Part shown: in pieces, positions 8,279 to 18,193 of the stretch
Layout of the letters: every line of letters begins with the position of its first letter
How positions within the stretch are numbered: the stretch's first letter is position 1
Origin: Ignavibacteriales bacterium
Lineage (GTDB): Bacteria; Bacteroidota; Ignavibacteria; Ignavibacteriales; Ignavibacteriaceae
Length of the DNA stretch: 64,000 nucleotides
Direction of reading: 5' to 3'
Assembly (NCBI GenBank): GCA_016700155.1
Contig: CP065001.1
Coordinates: 248,001-312,000 of the forward strand
Notes under the pieces: model-generated
What the model saw: only the letters and a program-made list of their open reading frames with translations
Databases searched by the model: none
Told to the model about the DNA's origin: nothing
Translations under genes and position numbers: made by a program

Positions 8279-9073
8279 TTATTTTTGTACGATAAATCTG
8301 CCAGCCGCTTCCAGAGTTTCGTTTGCGTATAGTTTCCAGTAATATAATCCCTCTTTAAATCGCTTTTCTATTGTAAGTCCGGAACCGGAAACCATCGTGC
8401 TGTATTGTGTGTTGTTTTTATTGTCGACAATTACAAAACGTAAATTGCCGGCATGTGAATTCATTCTCCATTTGAAAGAAATATTAGTTGAAACAACTTC
8501 ATCAAGTATTGGAGAAAGAATCCTGATGTTACGGTTTTCTGTTCTGCTTTGACTGATAAAATTTTCAAGTAAAATATTTTGATGAAATTGTTCAGTAACA
8601 TCCTGCCGGGCAATCAGACTTTTTTCGTCAGGCAAATTTTTATCCTGCGCAGGGTCACGGGGGGATTGTATGACAAAATCTACTGTATCCGGAATCTCAG
8701 GTAAATTAGTTTGCAAATTATTCTTACCGGCATCCGGGTCATAAAACATCAGTATAAAAATGAAGATGATAAAAACTATCGCTGCCGCATATTTTAGCAG
8801 CTTGAAATTACGGGCAATCCACGATTCAGATTTTTGAATCGGATAAGGTGTTTTATTACTGTATGGCTCAACCTGGTTATCTTCAATTGAAAGAGATACC
8901 AACGCTTCTCTGCATATACTACAAGAGTTAAGATGTGACTCAAAAAAAATTATTTCATCATCGCTGAACAATTCTTTAGCATTTAAAAAATTTGAGAGAC
9001 ATTCAGAATTTAAATGTTCGTTTGTCTCGTTCAGGTATTTTGAATACTCTTCAGGAAAATTTTCAATTGCCAT
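8279..9073 (-). CDS. Orphan zinc-finger (zf-HC2-like) single-pass membrane protein
   Basis: The 264-aa protein has the anti-sigma zinc signature H-x3-C-x2-C (His47, Cys51, Cys54), a membrane helix at ~93-111, and a ~150-residue outer part ending in a beta-rich domain (FKWRMNSHAGNLRFVIVDNK onward) that resembles the fibronectin-like domain found in some zf-HC2 proteins. No sigma factor gene adjoins it. Upstream is the 1195-aa secreted propeller gene, separated by a hairpin, so it may have its own promoter. A role as anti-sigma or membrane sensor is inferred only from the zinc motif and topology. Confidence 0.6.
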   Translation of the reverse strand: MAIENFPEEYSKYLNETNEHLNSECLSNFLNAKELFSDDEIIFFESHLNSCSICREALVSLSIEDNQVEPYSNKTPYPIQKSESWIARNFKLLKYAAAIVFIIFIFILMFYDPDAGKNNLQTNLPEIPDTVDFVIQSPRDPAQDKNLPDEKSLIARQDVTEQFHQNILLENFISQSRTENRNIRILSPILDEVVSTNISFKWRMNSHAGNLRFVIVDNKNNTQYSTMVSGSGLTIEKRFKEGLYYWKLYANETLEAAGRFIVQK

Positions 9074-9107
9074 TATTTTATTTTAATGAAGTGACTTGAT
9101 TCTACAA

Positions 9108-9136
9108 AAAAGGCGATTTAATACAAATCGCCTTTT
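9108..9136. terminator. Bidirectional-type intrinsic terminator
   Basis: AAAAGGCGATTT (9108-9119) pairs perfectly with AAATCGCCTTTT (9125-9136) around loop AATAC. On the minus strand it follows the 1195-aa gene stop and ends in a T-run, so it should terminate that transcript before the zinc-finger gene. Confidence 0.75.
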
Positions 9137-9158
9137 GATAAATTTTATTTTTTGAAAA

Positions 9159-12100
9159 TTATTTTATCAGCATCATTTTTTTAGTGTTGATGAACTCGTT
9201 TGCCTTCAGCCTGTAAAGATAAACTCCGCTTGAAACATTCTCACCGCTTTCATTAAGTCCGTTCCAGTAAACAATATGATTCCCTGAACTTTGTGATTCA
9301 GAATTTAATATTGTTTTTATTTTTCTTCCTAAGAGATCGAATATCTCAATTGTTACAACACTTCTTTCCCTTAGTGAATACGAAATTGATGTTGAAGGGT
9401 TGAACGGATTAGGGTAATTCTGATTCAGTATAAAATCAACCGGAGTTAATGGAATATTACCTGAATTTTCTTTTGCGAATTCCGCTGTTCCGATTATCAA
9501 CTTCAGGTTTTTGGCATTTGCTTTCGTCAGTTTCAGTGTTGCTGTGTTATTATAAGTCGGGATTGAAATCTCTCTGTCCATATCAAATAAATAAATTTCA
9601 AATCCATCAGGTAAAGAACTCAACTCTTCGAAATTTAATACAACATCTTTGTTCAGATGCGATGTGTTTAAAGTTAACATCCAGACCGCTCCATCCGGAT
9701 TAACCCCGACAGTATTTTGTGCATAGCGTTTATTATTCTCAATTATACTTAATCTTATGTCATTTGTAATCGGAGGGGGTTCAAGAAGTTTTTGTGAATG
9801 AGGATTATTCTGATCGTTTATCATCCCGACATAGTTCTGGTTGTCTTTATATTTTATCCCATCGATACCAGAATTAATTTTTATGAGAAACTCTCCATTT
9901 GCGAAAGTAGTATTCCCCGGATTTTTTTTATCTATGATAGCTCTTATGGGGGGAATTGCAATCGTAACAGACTGTGAATAATTATTTCTTACAAAATATC
10001 CTTCCCAGGGATCGAGATAATTCAAATTCATTTCATAGTCGAGAGAATCCGGATTCCAGCTGTACAATGGGAGGCTTAATGTATCAAGCAGACTTGCCCA
10101 GTCTATAATAAATGCAAACGGGTTACCGATTTGAGTCCAGCTATTTGGAGCTAATGTAATCATAAAATCATTAAGCGATTCCATAGAGACAGCATTGTCT
10201 ACATCAAAAGTTCTTCCTTCACTGTGAATCAGCCAGAATGCCTTTCCGGGTGTTATCTGATCAGGCATATCTGGAAACTCCGCGTACTCATTTAACAAAG
10301 ACTGCCACCTGAATATTCTCCAGACGGTTGAATCATACTGTCCAAAATCATCACTGAATACAGAAAGTATTCCCGGATCAGCAACCTGAAGCGGAACAGA
10401 AACCATTCTGTAAACCGAATTTGGAATTGTCAGCGCAAACGGGAATAAAGGAACTGAAACTTCAAGAACCGCAGGCTGAACTTGTGGATTCGTTGTAGGG
10501 TATGTTACCGTGGTGCTTCCGTCAGTGAATATAATATAAAACTGAAGTCCTTTTATCGTTACAAACTGAGGCGGGATATCTGCAAGATAATTTGTTCCCT
10601 GTAAAGTAAGAGGTGAATTATTGTAAGCAAGTTCGCCGGCAACCCTGTAGAAAATTTCTCCGGATGTAGGTTGAAAACCTGCGGGTGGAACAACATTCAT
10701 TAATACATTTTGTCCAAGCATCGGCGCGGCAGGTACCTCAACAGTAATACCAGTTACAGCAATGCCTTGAAGATCAACGACATCAGGGCTGCTTGGTGCG
10801 TTGCTCAATATCTGCATCTGCGCAGATTTAGTTCCTGAACTTGTGGGTGAAAATCTTAACTGAACATTTTTAACTTCTGATTGAACTAATGTATCAGGAA
10901 ATTCACTGACATTTAAAATTGAAAACTCTGATTGATTTAAGCCGATGATTAATGGCAACAAAACTGCGACTGGTTCGGTGCCTGTGTTAGTGATAGTTAA
11001 CTGCCTGTCTGTAAAATTATCAGTATCTACGGTGCCAAAATCCAGCAGACTTGTTGAGATCATTAATGAAGTTGAACCTGCTGTACCGGTCAGAAAAAGT
11101 GTATCCGGACTTCCAGGTGAATCGCTTTCAAAAATAATATAGGCTGATTTTGTTCCTGTTGAAAGAGGAGAAAAATTAACAGATAACTGGTATGTCTGCA
11201 ATGGTCCTATTGTGCCGGGAATCTGACCAAATGAAAAAGATAACGAATCAGTTCCTCTTAGTATTCCGCTGAAGACATGCAATGTGGCATTTGTCTGATT
11301 CATCAAAGGTACGTTTAGATTATTACTTGAACCTACAGCCACCGTATCGAAATCGACGGTCGTATTTTCTATTACTAATTCAGGAGAAGGAAGTTTTCCA
11401 AGTACGCCATCATATTGTCCGTTGCTTAGCAAAGGTGTTCCGCTGAAAGTAGCATTGTCATAAAAGTATCCTGTAAAAACAATATCTCCGTTATTATCAA
11501 CAGCTAACTTTTCCGGCGAATCACTGTTCGGCCCTCCGCAGACAAAACCCCATAGTTTTGCGCCGTTCTTATCATAGCGTGTTAAATAAATATCATCCAC
11601 TTCACCTTCAAGTAAAACCTGGGAGATTGAAGATGCGACTGTAATATTTCCGGCATTATCTAAAACAATTGATTCACCGACATTATCTAACAGTCCTTGA
11701 CCATCTCTGATAGCCCAGACAGGATCGCCATCAGATCTAAGCTTTACAATAAAAGCATCGGTCTGTCCTGAGCTTGTAAGAGAAAACGTTCCAAAGTTTA
11801 CAGTCTGACCAAATGAACCGGTCACATAGACATCATCATTTTTATCCACTAAAATATCCCTGCCCTGATCATTAAAGCTTAAGCCTGTAGCAGGAATTGC
11901 CCAGAGCAGATCACCATTAGTGCTGTACTTATTGATGAAAATGTCGGCACCATCCTGACCGGTTAAAATTGTTCCAGAAAAATTTATCGACAGTTGAAAT
12001 GAACCTGTTATATAGACATCATTAGTACTGCTTGTGGCAATCCCGTATGAATAGGGGTAATACAAGTTTGAAATGCCTGTTCTTACCCATTGAGCATCAC

Positions 12101-12746
12101 CCGTCGAATTATATTTAGCCAGGAAAATACTAGCTACCTGTCCGCCGGGTACTGAAATGGTATCAAAGAAAGCGGATTGTTCATACTCACCGGTAAACAA
12201 AATATTATTAAGATTATCGGTTGTTAACTGACCTACATACTCATAACCGGCACCCCCTGCGCGGTCAACCCATTGTACGGTTCCTGATTCGGAATATTTA
12301 CAGATGAAGATATCATAGCCGCCGCGTGAAGTAAGTATGTTTGATCCGAAAGATGCGCTGCCTGAAAATAAACCTGCCACAACAATGTCACCGTTACCAT
12401 CTATATCAAGTGACAAGCCTTCATCATATTCCGCTCCTCCAGCCTGCACAGCCCACAAAGGGTTTCCGCCAGTATCAAACTTTGCAAGAAAGATATCCGC
12501 GCCACCTGTTGAAACCAGGTTTGTTGAGCCGATAGCAAGTGTGCTCTCAAATGATCCGATGATAATTATGTTACCATTATTATCACTTGCCACATCGGCA
12601 ATACGGTCATAACCTAAACCGCCGATATTCTTAACCCATGAGAATGCCGGTTCAGTCTGTGAATATGATACCGGAGACTGCGCGGCAGCAGCGATACATA
12701 TCAGTGTTAAAAAATATTTATTTAAAAATGTTCTTACCTTTTTCAT
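9159..12746 (-). CDS. Type IX-secreted SBBP beta-propeller / choice-of-anchor protein
   Basis: The 1195-aa protein has a signal peptide (1-29, ending PVSYSQ). Residues ~35-440 hold about eight SBBP-like repeats of the form DIFLAKFDTGGNPLWAVQAG, each followed by GDIVVAGLF-type strands, expected to form a propeller. Residues ~445-660 are two ASH/HYDIN-like domains ('choice-of-anchor D', e.g. VDFDTVAVGSSNNLNVPL). A beta-rich region follows. The last ~90 residues are a type IX sorting domain: LNQNYPNPFNPSTSISYSL, then SGVYLYRLKA and KKMMLIK. It is predicted to be exported and attached at the surface. No catalytic motif was seen. Confidence 0.85.
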   Translation of the reverse strand: MKKVRTFLNKYFLTLICIAAAAQSPVSYSQTEPAFSWVKNIGGLGYDRIADVASDNNGNIIIIGSFESTLAIGSTNLVSTGGADIFLAKFDTGGNPLWAVQAGGAEYDEGLSLDIDGNGDIVVAGLFSGSASFGSNILTSRGGYDIFICKYSESGTVQWVDRAGGAGYEYVGQLTTDNLNNILFTGEYEQSAFFDTISVPGGQVASIFLAKYNSTGDAQWVRTGISNLYYPYSYGIATSSTNDVYITGSFQLSINFSGTILTGQDGADIFINKYSTNGDLLWAIPATGLSFNDQGRDILVDKNDDVYVTGSFGQTVNFGTFSLTSSGQTDAFIVKLRSDGDPVWAIRDGQGLLDNVGESIVLDNAGNITVASSISQVLLEGEVDDIYLTRYDKNGAKLWGFVCGGPNSDSPEKLAVDNNGDIVFTGYFYDNATFSGTPLLSNGQYDGVLGKLPSPELVIENTTVDFDTVAVGSSNNLNVPLMNQTNATLHVFSGILRGTDSLSFSFGQIPGTIGPLQTYQLSVNFSPLSTGTKSAYIIFESDSPGSPDTLFLTGTAGSTSLMISTSLLDFGTVDTDNFTDRQLTITNTGTEPVAVLLPLIIGLNQSEFSILNVSEFPDTLVQSEVKNVQLRFSPTSSGTKSAQMQILSNAPSSPDVVDLQGIAVTGITVEVPAAPMLGQNVLMNVVPPAGFQPTSGEIFYRVAGELAYNNSPLTLQGTNYLADIPPQFVTIKGLQFYIIFTDGSTTVTYPTTNPQVQPAVLEVSVPLFPFALTIPNSVYRMVSVPLQVADPGILSVFSDDFGQYDSTVWRIFRWQSLLNEYAEFPDMPDQITPGKAFWLIHSEGRTFDVDNAVSMESLNDFMITLAPNSWTQIGNPFAFIIDWASLLDTLSLPLYSWNPDSLDYEMNLNYLDPWEGYFVRNNYSQSVTIAIPPIRAIIDKKNPGNTTFANGEFLIKINSGIDGIKYKDNQNYVGMINDQNNPHSQKLLEPPPITNDIRLSIIENNKRYAQNTVGVNPDGAVWMLTLNTSHLNKDVVLNFEELSSLPDGFEIYLFDMDREISIPTYNNTATLKLTKANAKNLKLIIGTAEFAKENSGNIPLTPVDFILNQNYPNPFNPSTSISYSLRERSVVTIEIFDLLGRKIKTILNSESQSSGNHIVYWNGLNESGENVSSGVYLYRLKANEFINTKKMMLIK

Positions 12747-12788
12747 TTCGTCACCATTTTTATGTGGTTATCTGAACGATGATCTGAA

Positions 12789-13883
12789 TCAGAAATTAAA
12801 TTTTAAACCTCCGCCAACCTGGTAGTTGGTAAGTCCCAGATTTTCGCTGTGACTGCCAAGTGCAAATCTGAAGAACAGGGGAAGGCTGATATTTTTTGCA
12901 ATTGAAAATTCAGGAGCCAAACGGATTCCATATACTGTATAACCGGAGAAGTAGAGTGAAGTTTTTTCATATAGCAATAGGAAAATTCCGTAGTTCATAT
13001 TAACAGTTTGGGATATCCTGTGATGAAAAGAAATTCCCGAATAAAACTGACTTGGATTAATTTTTTCTTCATCCAGCACCGGGCCGGAACCTTCTATTTC
13101 ATCTACCGAGATATGCCTGTAAATCACATTGACAGAAAGTACATTGTGCTCAAAGTATTGTTTGTACATAAGATTCGTGATCAACCTGTTACCGGATTTA
13201 AATACTTTTTTCCCGTCAAGTTCATCACTACCATAAAATATTCCGGTAACGTCACCTGTTATGCCTGCATTTTTACTCACGCTTACATCAAAACCGGCAG
13301 TAGCAGAAAATTCATCTGCCGGATTGTATTTATCAGGTAAATCTTTTAAAGGCTGGTATTCATTTTTTAACTGATACGAAACTCCCGCGCCTATTACAAA
13401 CACATCTGATAAAGGCTGTGTCCATGTCAGTCCTAAAAATGCATTTAGACCCTGTCCGAAATTCGGTGTGTTAAGTGCAAACAGGTTCTGGCTTATAACA
13501 CGGGCAGTTAAAAATTCTTCATAACTCAATTTGGTTTTTCCACTGGGGATATTTACTCCAGCCTGAATCCCAACAACTTTATTTTTGAAGAAATGACTTA
13601 TCATCAGTTGAACATCTGATAATCCGCTAAGTTTATTAAGATCGCCGCCAACGGTTGCGTATTGCGAGCTGAATGATGCGCTTGTACTTGGTGTAAAGTA
13701 AAACGTACCATTTAAATTACTCGTGAATTCGGAAAAGCTCGTGCTGTCTTTCATTGACCAGCTTTCATAAACCGGCAGAATATTAAGTGAAAAACTTTTT
13801 ATTTCGTTCTGCAGATTTTGTGCAGCCGAAACACCGGCAAAAATAAATACAGTGATAATTAACTTTAACAAAATATTTTTCAT
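12789..13883 (-). CDS. Outer-membrane beta-barrel protein
   Basis: The 364-aa product starts with a signal peptide (1-21, ending VSAAQ). The rest is a series of amphipathic strands with aromatic ends (YFTPSTSASFSSQYATVG, VFVIGAGVSYQLKNEY) and it ends in GGGLKFNF, a terminal strand with C-terminal Phe as recognised by the BAM machinery. I do not recognise a specific family. It lies 36 bp downstream of the CsgG/TPR lipoprotein gene and is probably in the same transcript, so it may form an envelope assembly with those two proteins (inference). Confidence 0.65.
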   Translation of the reverse strand: MKNILLKLIITVFIFAGVSAAQNLQNEIKSFSLNILPVYESWSMKDSTSFSEFTSNLNGTFYFTPSTSASFSSQYATVGGDLNKLSGLSDVQLMISHFFKNKVVGIQAGVNIPSGKTKLSYEEFLTARVISQNLFALNTPNFGQGLNAFLGLTWTQPLSDVFVIGAGVSYQLKNEYQPLKDLPDKYNPADEFSATAGFDVSVSKNAGITGDVTGIFYGSDELDGKKVFKSGNRLITNLMYKQYFEHNVLSVNVIYRHISVDEIEGSGPVLDEEKINPSQFYSGISFHHRISQTVNMNYGIFLLLYEKTSLYFSGYTVYGIRLAPEFSIAKNISLPLFFRFALGSHSENLGLTNYQVGGGLKFNF

Positions 13884-13919
13884 AGTAAAACCCTCTTCTG
13901 AAAACAGTTCAGAAATTTA

Positions 13920-15245
13920 TTAACGTCCTCTCAGTCCGGCACCGCCGGGCGGGGGTGGCGGGGGAGGAGGCAATGCACCACGCTCAACGAAAGGTTCTTC
14001 AGGCGCGGCATTCCTGTTATCAACACCCTGTATAAAATTGGATGTAATATTATTCCCGAGATTTGATGCGCGGTTGGTTACAAGCTGGTTCGATTCAGAT
14101 TGCACTGTTGGCTCAGATCCCTGTAAAGTTGTAACTACCTGCTCTTTAGTGCCGCCGCTGCTGCTGAGTTTTTGATTCATCTGCATTTTACTCTGAGCCG
14201 CATTGAACTGAGGATCAATTGATATTGCATCATTAAAAAATGTTTCAGCCTGACGGAAATTGCCTGCGTCTTCCTGCAGTAACCCGCGTGAATATAAAAG
14301 GAAAGCTTGCAGATTCTGGGTAGGTATAAATGATATAGCTTCCATTTCAGTTTTGGTAAGTTCAATACCATTCGCTTTTAAAAAGGCGAACACAACTTCT
14401 TTCTGCAGACGGAAGAAATCGTCCAGCGTACCGGATTTATTAACCCATGATTTCCTCATACTTGTCTGGGAATCCCACGAGCCGAGATTTATTCTGAAGT
14501 AGCCATTCTTGGTTACATCATAATCGCCTGAAACTATAGTTCCGGCTTTAAGGATTTTTCCTGCGCGCGGAGCAGTTGATTGATCAACCAATGTTGATTG
14601 GGAGAATTTGATTTCATCAAGCACAGCCTGAATTCTGATTCGTTCAAGCACACGGAATTGTTTTACCTTCGCCAGATCGATACTAACCATCTCACTGAAA
14701 CCTCTGCTTAAAGGAACAAATGTTGTATCAATTCCCTGGTAGATCAATGGAAAGACTGCAATTGTACTGTCGGAAACATCCAGCACCGATAAGTTAGCTT
14801 CCTGTTCAAACAGAGATTTAGTTTCTGTGTATGCCTGGTTTTTATTCAGCCATAACAGTCGTCCTTCCATCATGTCTCGGAACGGGTTGTCTTCAGGGTA
14901 GCTGTTATATTTCCTGTAGTACTCTAAAGATTCTTCAGGTTTGTTCAGCAGTTCAAGGTTCAATCCGTAATAAAAATTTATTGCGGGATCCCCGGGCTGC
15001 TGCTGAATAGCTTTGGTAAGATGTCTTCCTGCTTGTTCAGTATCTTTTGTCTGCACATAGTAGATGCAAAGATTTTTCCGCGTTTCAAAATCATTTGGAT
15101 CTTCTTTAAGTTTTTGTTCCCATTCAACAGCCTGCTGCCTGTAATATTCAGGATCATCCATTAACGATCCTGAAGAGCAGGCTGCTAAATTTAATAGGAG
15201 AAAAACAAGTGCAGCATTAACCGAATATTTTATTAATAATTTCAA
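13920..15245 (-). CDS. CsgG-like/TPR lipoprotein with polyproline tail
   Basis: I choose the TTG at 15245 as start because AAAGGTGA lies just upstream and the resulting N-terminus is a clean lipoprotein signal with lipobox LAAC (Cys23), giving 441 aa; a longer frame begins at 15281. Residues ~30-150 are TPR-like. Residues ~155-300 resemble the CsgG/curli-secretin fold (VSDSTIAVFPLIYQGIDTTF, then VLERIRIQAVLDEIKFSQST). Another TPR pair follows (ETFFNDAISIDPQFNAA), and the tail has eight consecutive prolines before GGAGLRGR. It is paired with the next CsgG-like gene 45 bp upstream; both probably sit at the outer membrane periplasmic face. Confidence 0.7.
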   Translation of the reverse strand: MKLLIKYSVNAALVFLLLNLAACSSGSLMDDPEYYRQQAVEWEQKLKEDPNDFETRKNLCIYYVQTKDTEQAGRHLTKAIQQQPGDPAINFYYGLNLELLNKPEESLEYYRKYNSYPEDNPFRDMMEGRLLWLNKNQAYTETKSLFEQEANLSVLDVSDSTIAVFPLIYQGIDTTFVPLSRGFSEMVSIDLAKVKQFRVLERIRIQAVLDEIKFSQSTLVDQSTAPRAGKILKAGTIVSGDYDVTKNGYFRINLGSWDSQTSMRKSWVNKSGTLDDFFRLQKEVVFAFLKANGIELTKTEMEAISFIPTQNLQAFLLYSRGLLQEDAGNFRQAETFFNDAISIDPQFNAAQSKMQMNQKLSSSGGTKEQVVTTLQGSEPTVQSESNQLVTNRASNLGNNITSNFIQGVDNRNAAPEEPFVERGALPPPPPPPPGGAGLRGR

Positions 15246-15290
15246 TTCAATCACCTTTATAAAAAATAAAAAGGTAAGCACTGCTTCATT

Positions 15291-16322
15291 TTACTGAAGC
15301 GGCGCAATGCTTTGTGCTTTTAATTTTGCTTTTTCGTAACCGGGGTCATATCTGAGCGCTTCCTGGAATTTTTCGAATGCCATTTTGTAATCTTCTTTTT
15401 CAAGATAACTTAGTCCGATTGAATAAGACATTATAGCATCGAGTGAAGGCGCATTTGCTTCCTGTTCTGGAGTCAGATCATTTAGTGTTACATTAATTTT
15501 CTCTGAAATTTTATTACTCAGTTGATCAACAAGGTCAAAGAACTCTTCGAGGTCACCCCGTATTTCATCAGTTAATAGAATTTCACTTGTTTCTACTTTA
15601 ACTAATCTCGCACCAAGCCAGATCTCATCACCTGTAACGATAAAACTTCCCATTAAAACGGATTGAACCCCAAGCTGCTTGCCAAGCCTTACAGCACCTT
15701 CCATCTCATATTCATTCTGAAGTTTTATTTCATCAAGTATCCATTGAATTCTTTCTCGTTCAACTACTCTCAGGTTGGTTGAATTATTCAATCTGTTAAT
15801 AAGAAGATCAGCAAATCCTTTTTCCATCGGATCATATTGCTCACGCTCGGTTATTGAACGATTCTTGAAATCAATTACTGCCAGATTTTTCATTCCCGGA
15901 TCTTCACGTTCAAGTGTATATGAGCCTGTAATATTTTTTCTGGATTCATAATAAAGTTTCATAAATACAGGCGGTTCATAATCCGGATTGAAAACAACCA
16001 TAGGTGGTTCTAATTTTAGCAGTTTTGTAATTGCATCTTTTGCGTTCTCATAAAGACCCTTAGCGGTGTATGCTCTGCCTAAGAACCTTAATGCATCTTT
16101 CTGGATTTCTTTATCGATTGTGTTGTCATTTGAAAGTTCAACGAGTATGTTTATAGCATCATCGAACTGCGCGGCATTATAGTATTTTTCAGCATCAGCA
16201 AGTTTTGATTTTGGATCATCAAGTAATGCGCTGCCTGAAAACAATACCAGCGAAAAAATAATCAATGCAACAGAAACGAACATTTTAAAAATGTTTTTCT
16301 GTTTAAATGTGATAGGAATCAT
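15291..16322 (-). CDS. Exported TPR-CsgG-like-TPR protein
   Basis: This 343-aa protein has an N-terminal signal (hydrophobic 14-32), TPR-like helices (~40-110), then a CsgG-like domain (~145-260) with the recurring NLAVIDFKNRS start, LRVVERERIQWILDEIKLQN centre and LGVQSVLMGSFIVTGDEIWL strand pair. It ends with a TPR (YLEKEDYKMAFEKFQEALRY). The domain set is the same as in the following lipoprotein, but without a lipobox, so the two look like diverged duplicates acting together. The kinase gene lies 107 bp upstream. Function in secretion or regulation is not known. Confidence 0.7.
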   Translation of the reverse strand: MIPITFKQKNIFKMFVSVALIIFSLVLFSGSALLDDPKSKLADAEKYYNAAQFDDAINILVELSNDNTIDKEIQKDALRFLGRAYTAKGLYENAKDAITKLLKLEPPMVVFNPDYEPPVFMKLYYESRKNITGSYTLEREDPGMKNLAVIDFKNRSITEREQYDPMEKGFADLLINRLNNSTNLRVVERERIQWILDEIKLQNEYEMEGAVRLGKQLGVQSVLMGSFIVTGDEIWLGARLVKVETSEILLTDEIRGDLEEFFDLVDQLSNKISEKINVTLNDLTPEQEANAPSLDAIMSYSIGLSYLEKEDYKMAFEKFQEALRYDPGYEKAKLKAQSIAPLQ

Positions 16323-16429
16323 TTCTCAATCCTCCTGTTATTGTTAAAAACTGAAAGTATTAATTACGATGGAATAGAAAAAGTAAAAGTAATAGACTGC
16401 TGCGTTGAGTAATTCAATTTAGCTTTTTA

Positions 16430-18148
16430 TTACTCAAGATGAAAAACCATTGAACGGGGCCTGAATTCAAATGACGGAGAAATCTTTACGACCTGATCTG
16501 TTTCGGTTGTTTTGTAGCCGGCTTTTTTTACCGTAATATTATACGTGCCGGGTCCAAGCAATGTATCACCCGGAGTTGTTTTACCGGTATTTACATTGTT
16601 AATATAAATAGTACCCCAGAAGGCATCTCCGTTCTTATTAAGTGATTGGATATTAATACGCTGTCTGAAGTAACAGGTAAGTTCTTTAGACTGATCGCTG
16701 TCAATTTTTATTGTTGATTTTTTTGATCCATAGACCGGGTGACTGAATTCAATATTATGTGTACCGGTTGGAACCTGAACCCTTACGCTTCCATTATTAT
16801 CAACAGTTTGTTTTTTATTATTGACGGTGATGGTTCCGCCGTTTTCTGTTTTAAGCAGAAGTACTCCGCTGCCTCTTTCTATAATTGGTTTCAGGCGGAT
16901 GTCGATTGTATTCGCACCAGGTTTTAATGTGTAATTAGCATCCGACCATTTTTCATATCCAGCTAAAGACAGGCTGACTTTATAAGTTTCAGTTTTTAAT
17001 GAATCTCTGAAGAAAGGAGTAACACCCACATTCTCATCATTCAAAATAACATTTGCGCCAACGGGGTTTGAAGTTATAAAAAGATTAGGAGGAACTGTTT
17101 CAAATGAACCCTGCAGTTGTTTCTTTTCTTTAGGCGGTTCCGGTTTAACTTCTTCACTATTTAATAACAGAAAAAGTGAAACGACAACAATACAAACTGC
17201 CGCTGCTGAGCTTATCCAGATATAAATATTTTTCTTTTTTGATTTTTCTTCCGTGTACTGCTTTATAGAAGTATTATCAAGTACTAATCGGGTTTTCTCT
17301 TCATCCGAACTTTCTTCAGGAACAATTGATGAAAGATCCTTTATCATTTCAGAAACAGTTTGATATCTTTTATCAGCATCTTTATCAATTGCTTTCATTA
17401 CAAATCGGTTAAGCTGCTTGGGGATGAGCGGGTTGAATCGTATCGGGGGAGGTATCTTGCCCTCAATGATCTGCTTTTGTATTTCGTATTCGGATTCGGA
17501 TTTATCAAAAGGAACTCTACCGGCAAGCATTTCGTAAACACTCATGCCAATTGAATAAATATCACTCCTTGTATCAACATTTTTTAAACCTTTGATCTGC
17601 TCAGGTGACATATAATAAAGTGTACCTGCTGCTGCATGAGTTGCTGTTGCCTGCGAACTATGTTCCTGTGCAACTTTTGCAAGTCCGAAGTCCATCACTT
17701 TTACGGTACCATCTTCACAGAGCAAAATATTATTTGGCTTTATATCACGATGGATAACACCTACAGCGTGTGCGTGATTGATTGCATTTAAAAGCTGGTT
17801 TGTAATTGCTATAGTTTCTTTAGCAGAATACTTCCCGCTCTCACGCATCTGTTCTGATACTGTCAGACCGTGCACATATTCCATCACCATAAATAAACCG
17901 ACAGGAGTTTCGCGCAAAGCATATACTGCAACTATATTCCTGTTCTCAAGTTTAGCGAGAGCTTTTGCTTCAGTCTTAAACCTGTTCAGGAAGTTTGAAT
18001 CCCTGGCAAGAAAAGGATCGATCATTTTTAGAGCGACAATTTTTTCAAGGTTCATATCCATTGCTTTAAAAACAACACCCATGCCGCCGCGTCCAATGAC
18101 TTCGATTATCTTGTAGTTGTCAATTATTTGTCCGATTAACGGGTCCAT
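16430..18148 (-). CDS. Membrane Ser/Thr protein kinase with PEGA domains (PpkA-like role)
   Basis: The 572-aa protein is a PknB-type kinase: Gly-rich loop GRGGMGVV (19-26), catalytic Lys41, HRD at 133-135 in VIHRDIKPNN, DFG at 153-155, and SPEQIKG at 181-187. One membrane helix lies at ~308-330. The outer part has two or three PEGA repeats (LFITSNPVGANVILNDENVG and relatives) which bind surfaces or peptidoglycan in other proteins. It lies directly after the PP2C phosphatase and FHA genes of the T6SS island, so it likely acts as the PpkA partner in threonine-phosphorylation control of firing. That link is inferred from gene order. Confidence 0.85.
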   Translation of the reverse strand: MDPLIGQIIDNYKIIEVIGRGGMGVVFKAMDMNLEKIVALKMIDPFLARDSNFLNRFKTEAKALAKLENRNIVAVYALRETPVGLFMVMEYVHGLTVSEQMRESGKYSAKETIAITNQLLNAINHAHAVGVIHRDIKPNNILLCEDGTVKVMDFGLAKVAQEHSSQATATHAAAGTLYYMSPEQIKGLKNVDTRSDIYSIGMSVYEMLAGRVPFDKSESEYEIQKQIIEGKIPPPIRFNPLIPKQLNRFVMKAIDKDADKRYQTVSEMIKDLSSIVPEESSDEEKTRLVLDNTSIKQYTEEKSKKKNIYIWISSAAAVCIVVVSLFLLLNSEEVKPEPPKEKKQLQGSFETVPPNLFITSNPVGANVILNDENVGVTPFFRDSLKTETYKVSLSLAGYEKWSDANYTLKPGANTIDIRLKPIIERGSGVLLLKTENGGTITVNNKKQTVDNNGSVRVQVPTGTHNIEFSHPVYGSKKSTIKIDSDQSKELTCYFRQRINIQSLNKNGDAFWGTIYINNVNTGKTTPGDTLLGPGTYNITVKKAGYKTTETDQVVKISPSFEFRPRSMVFHLE

Positions 18149-18193
18149 ATTAAACTATAATTTGATTGTGTTACTTCGTATTATTTTTTTGAA

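Noticed and set aside
13008..13340. 110-codon plus-strand gene within the beta-barrel gene
   Set aside because: It lies antisense inside a well-supported coding region and has no start signal or domain.
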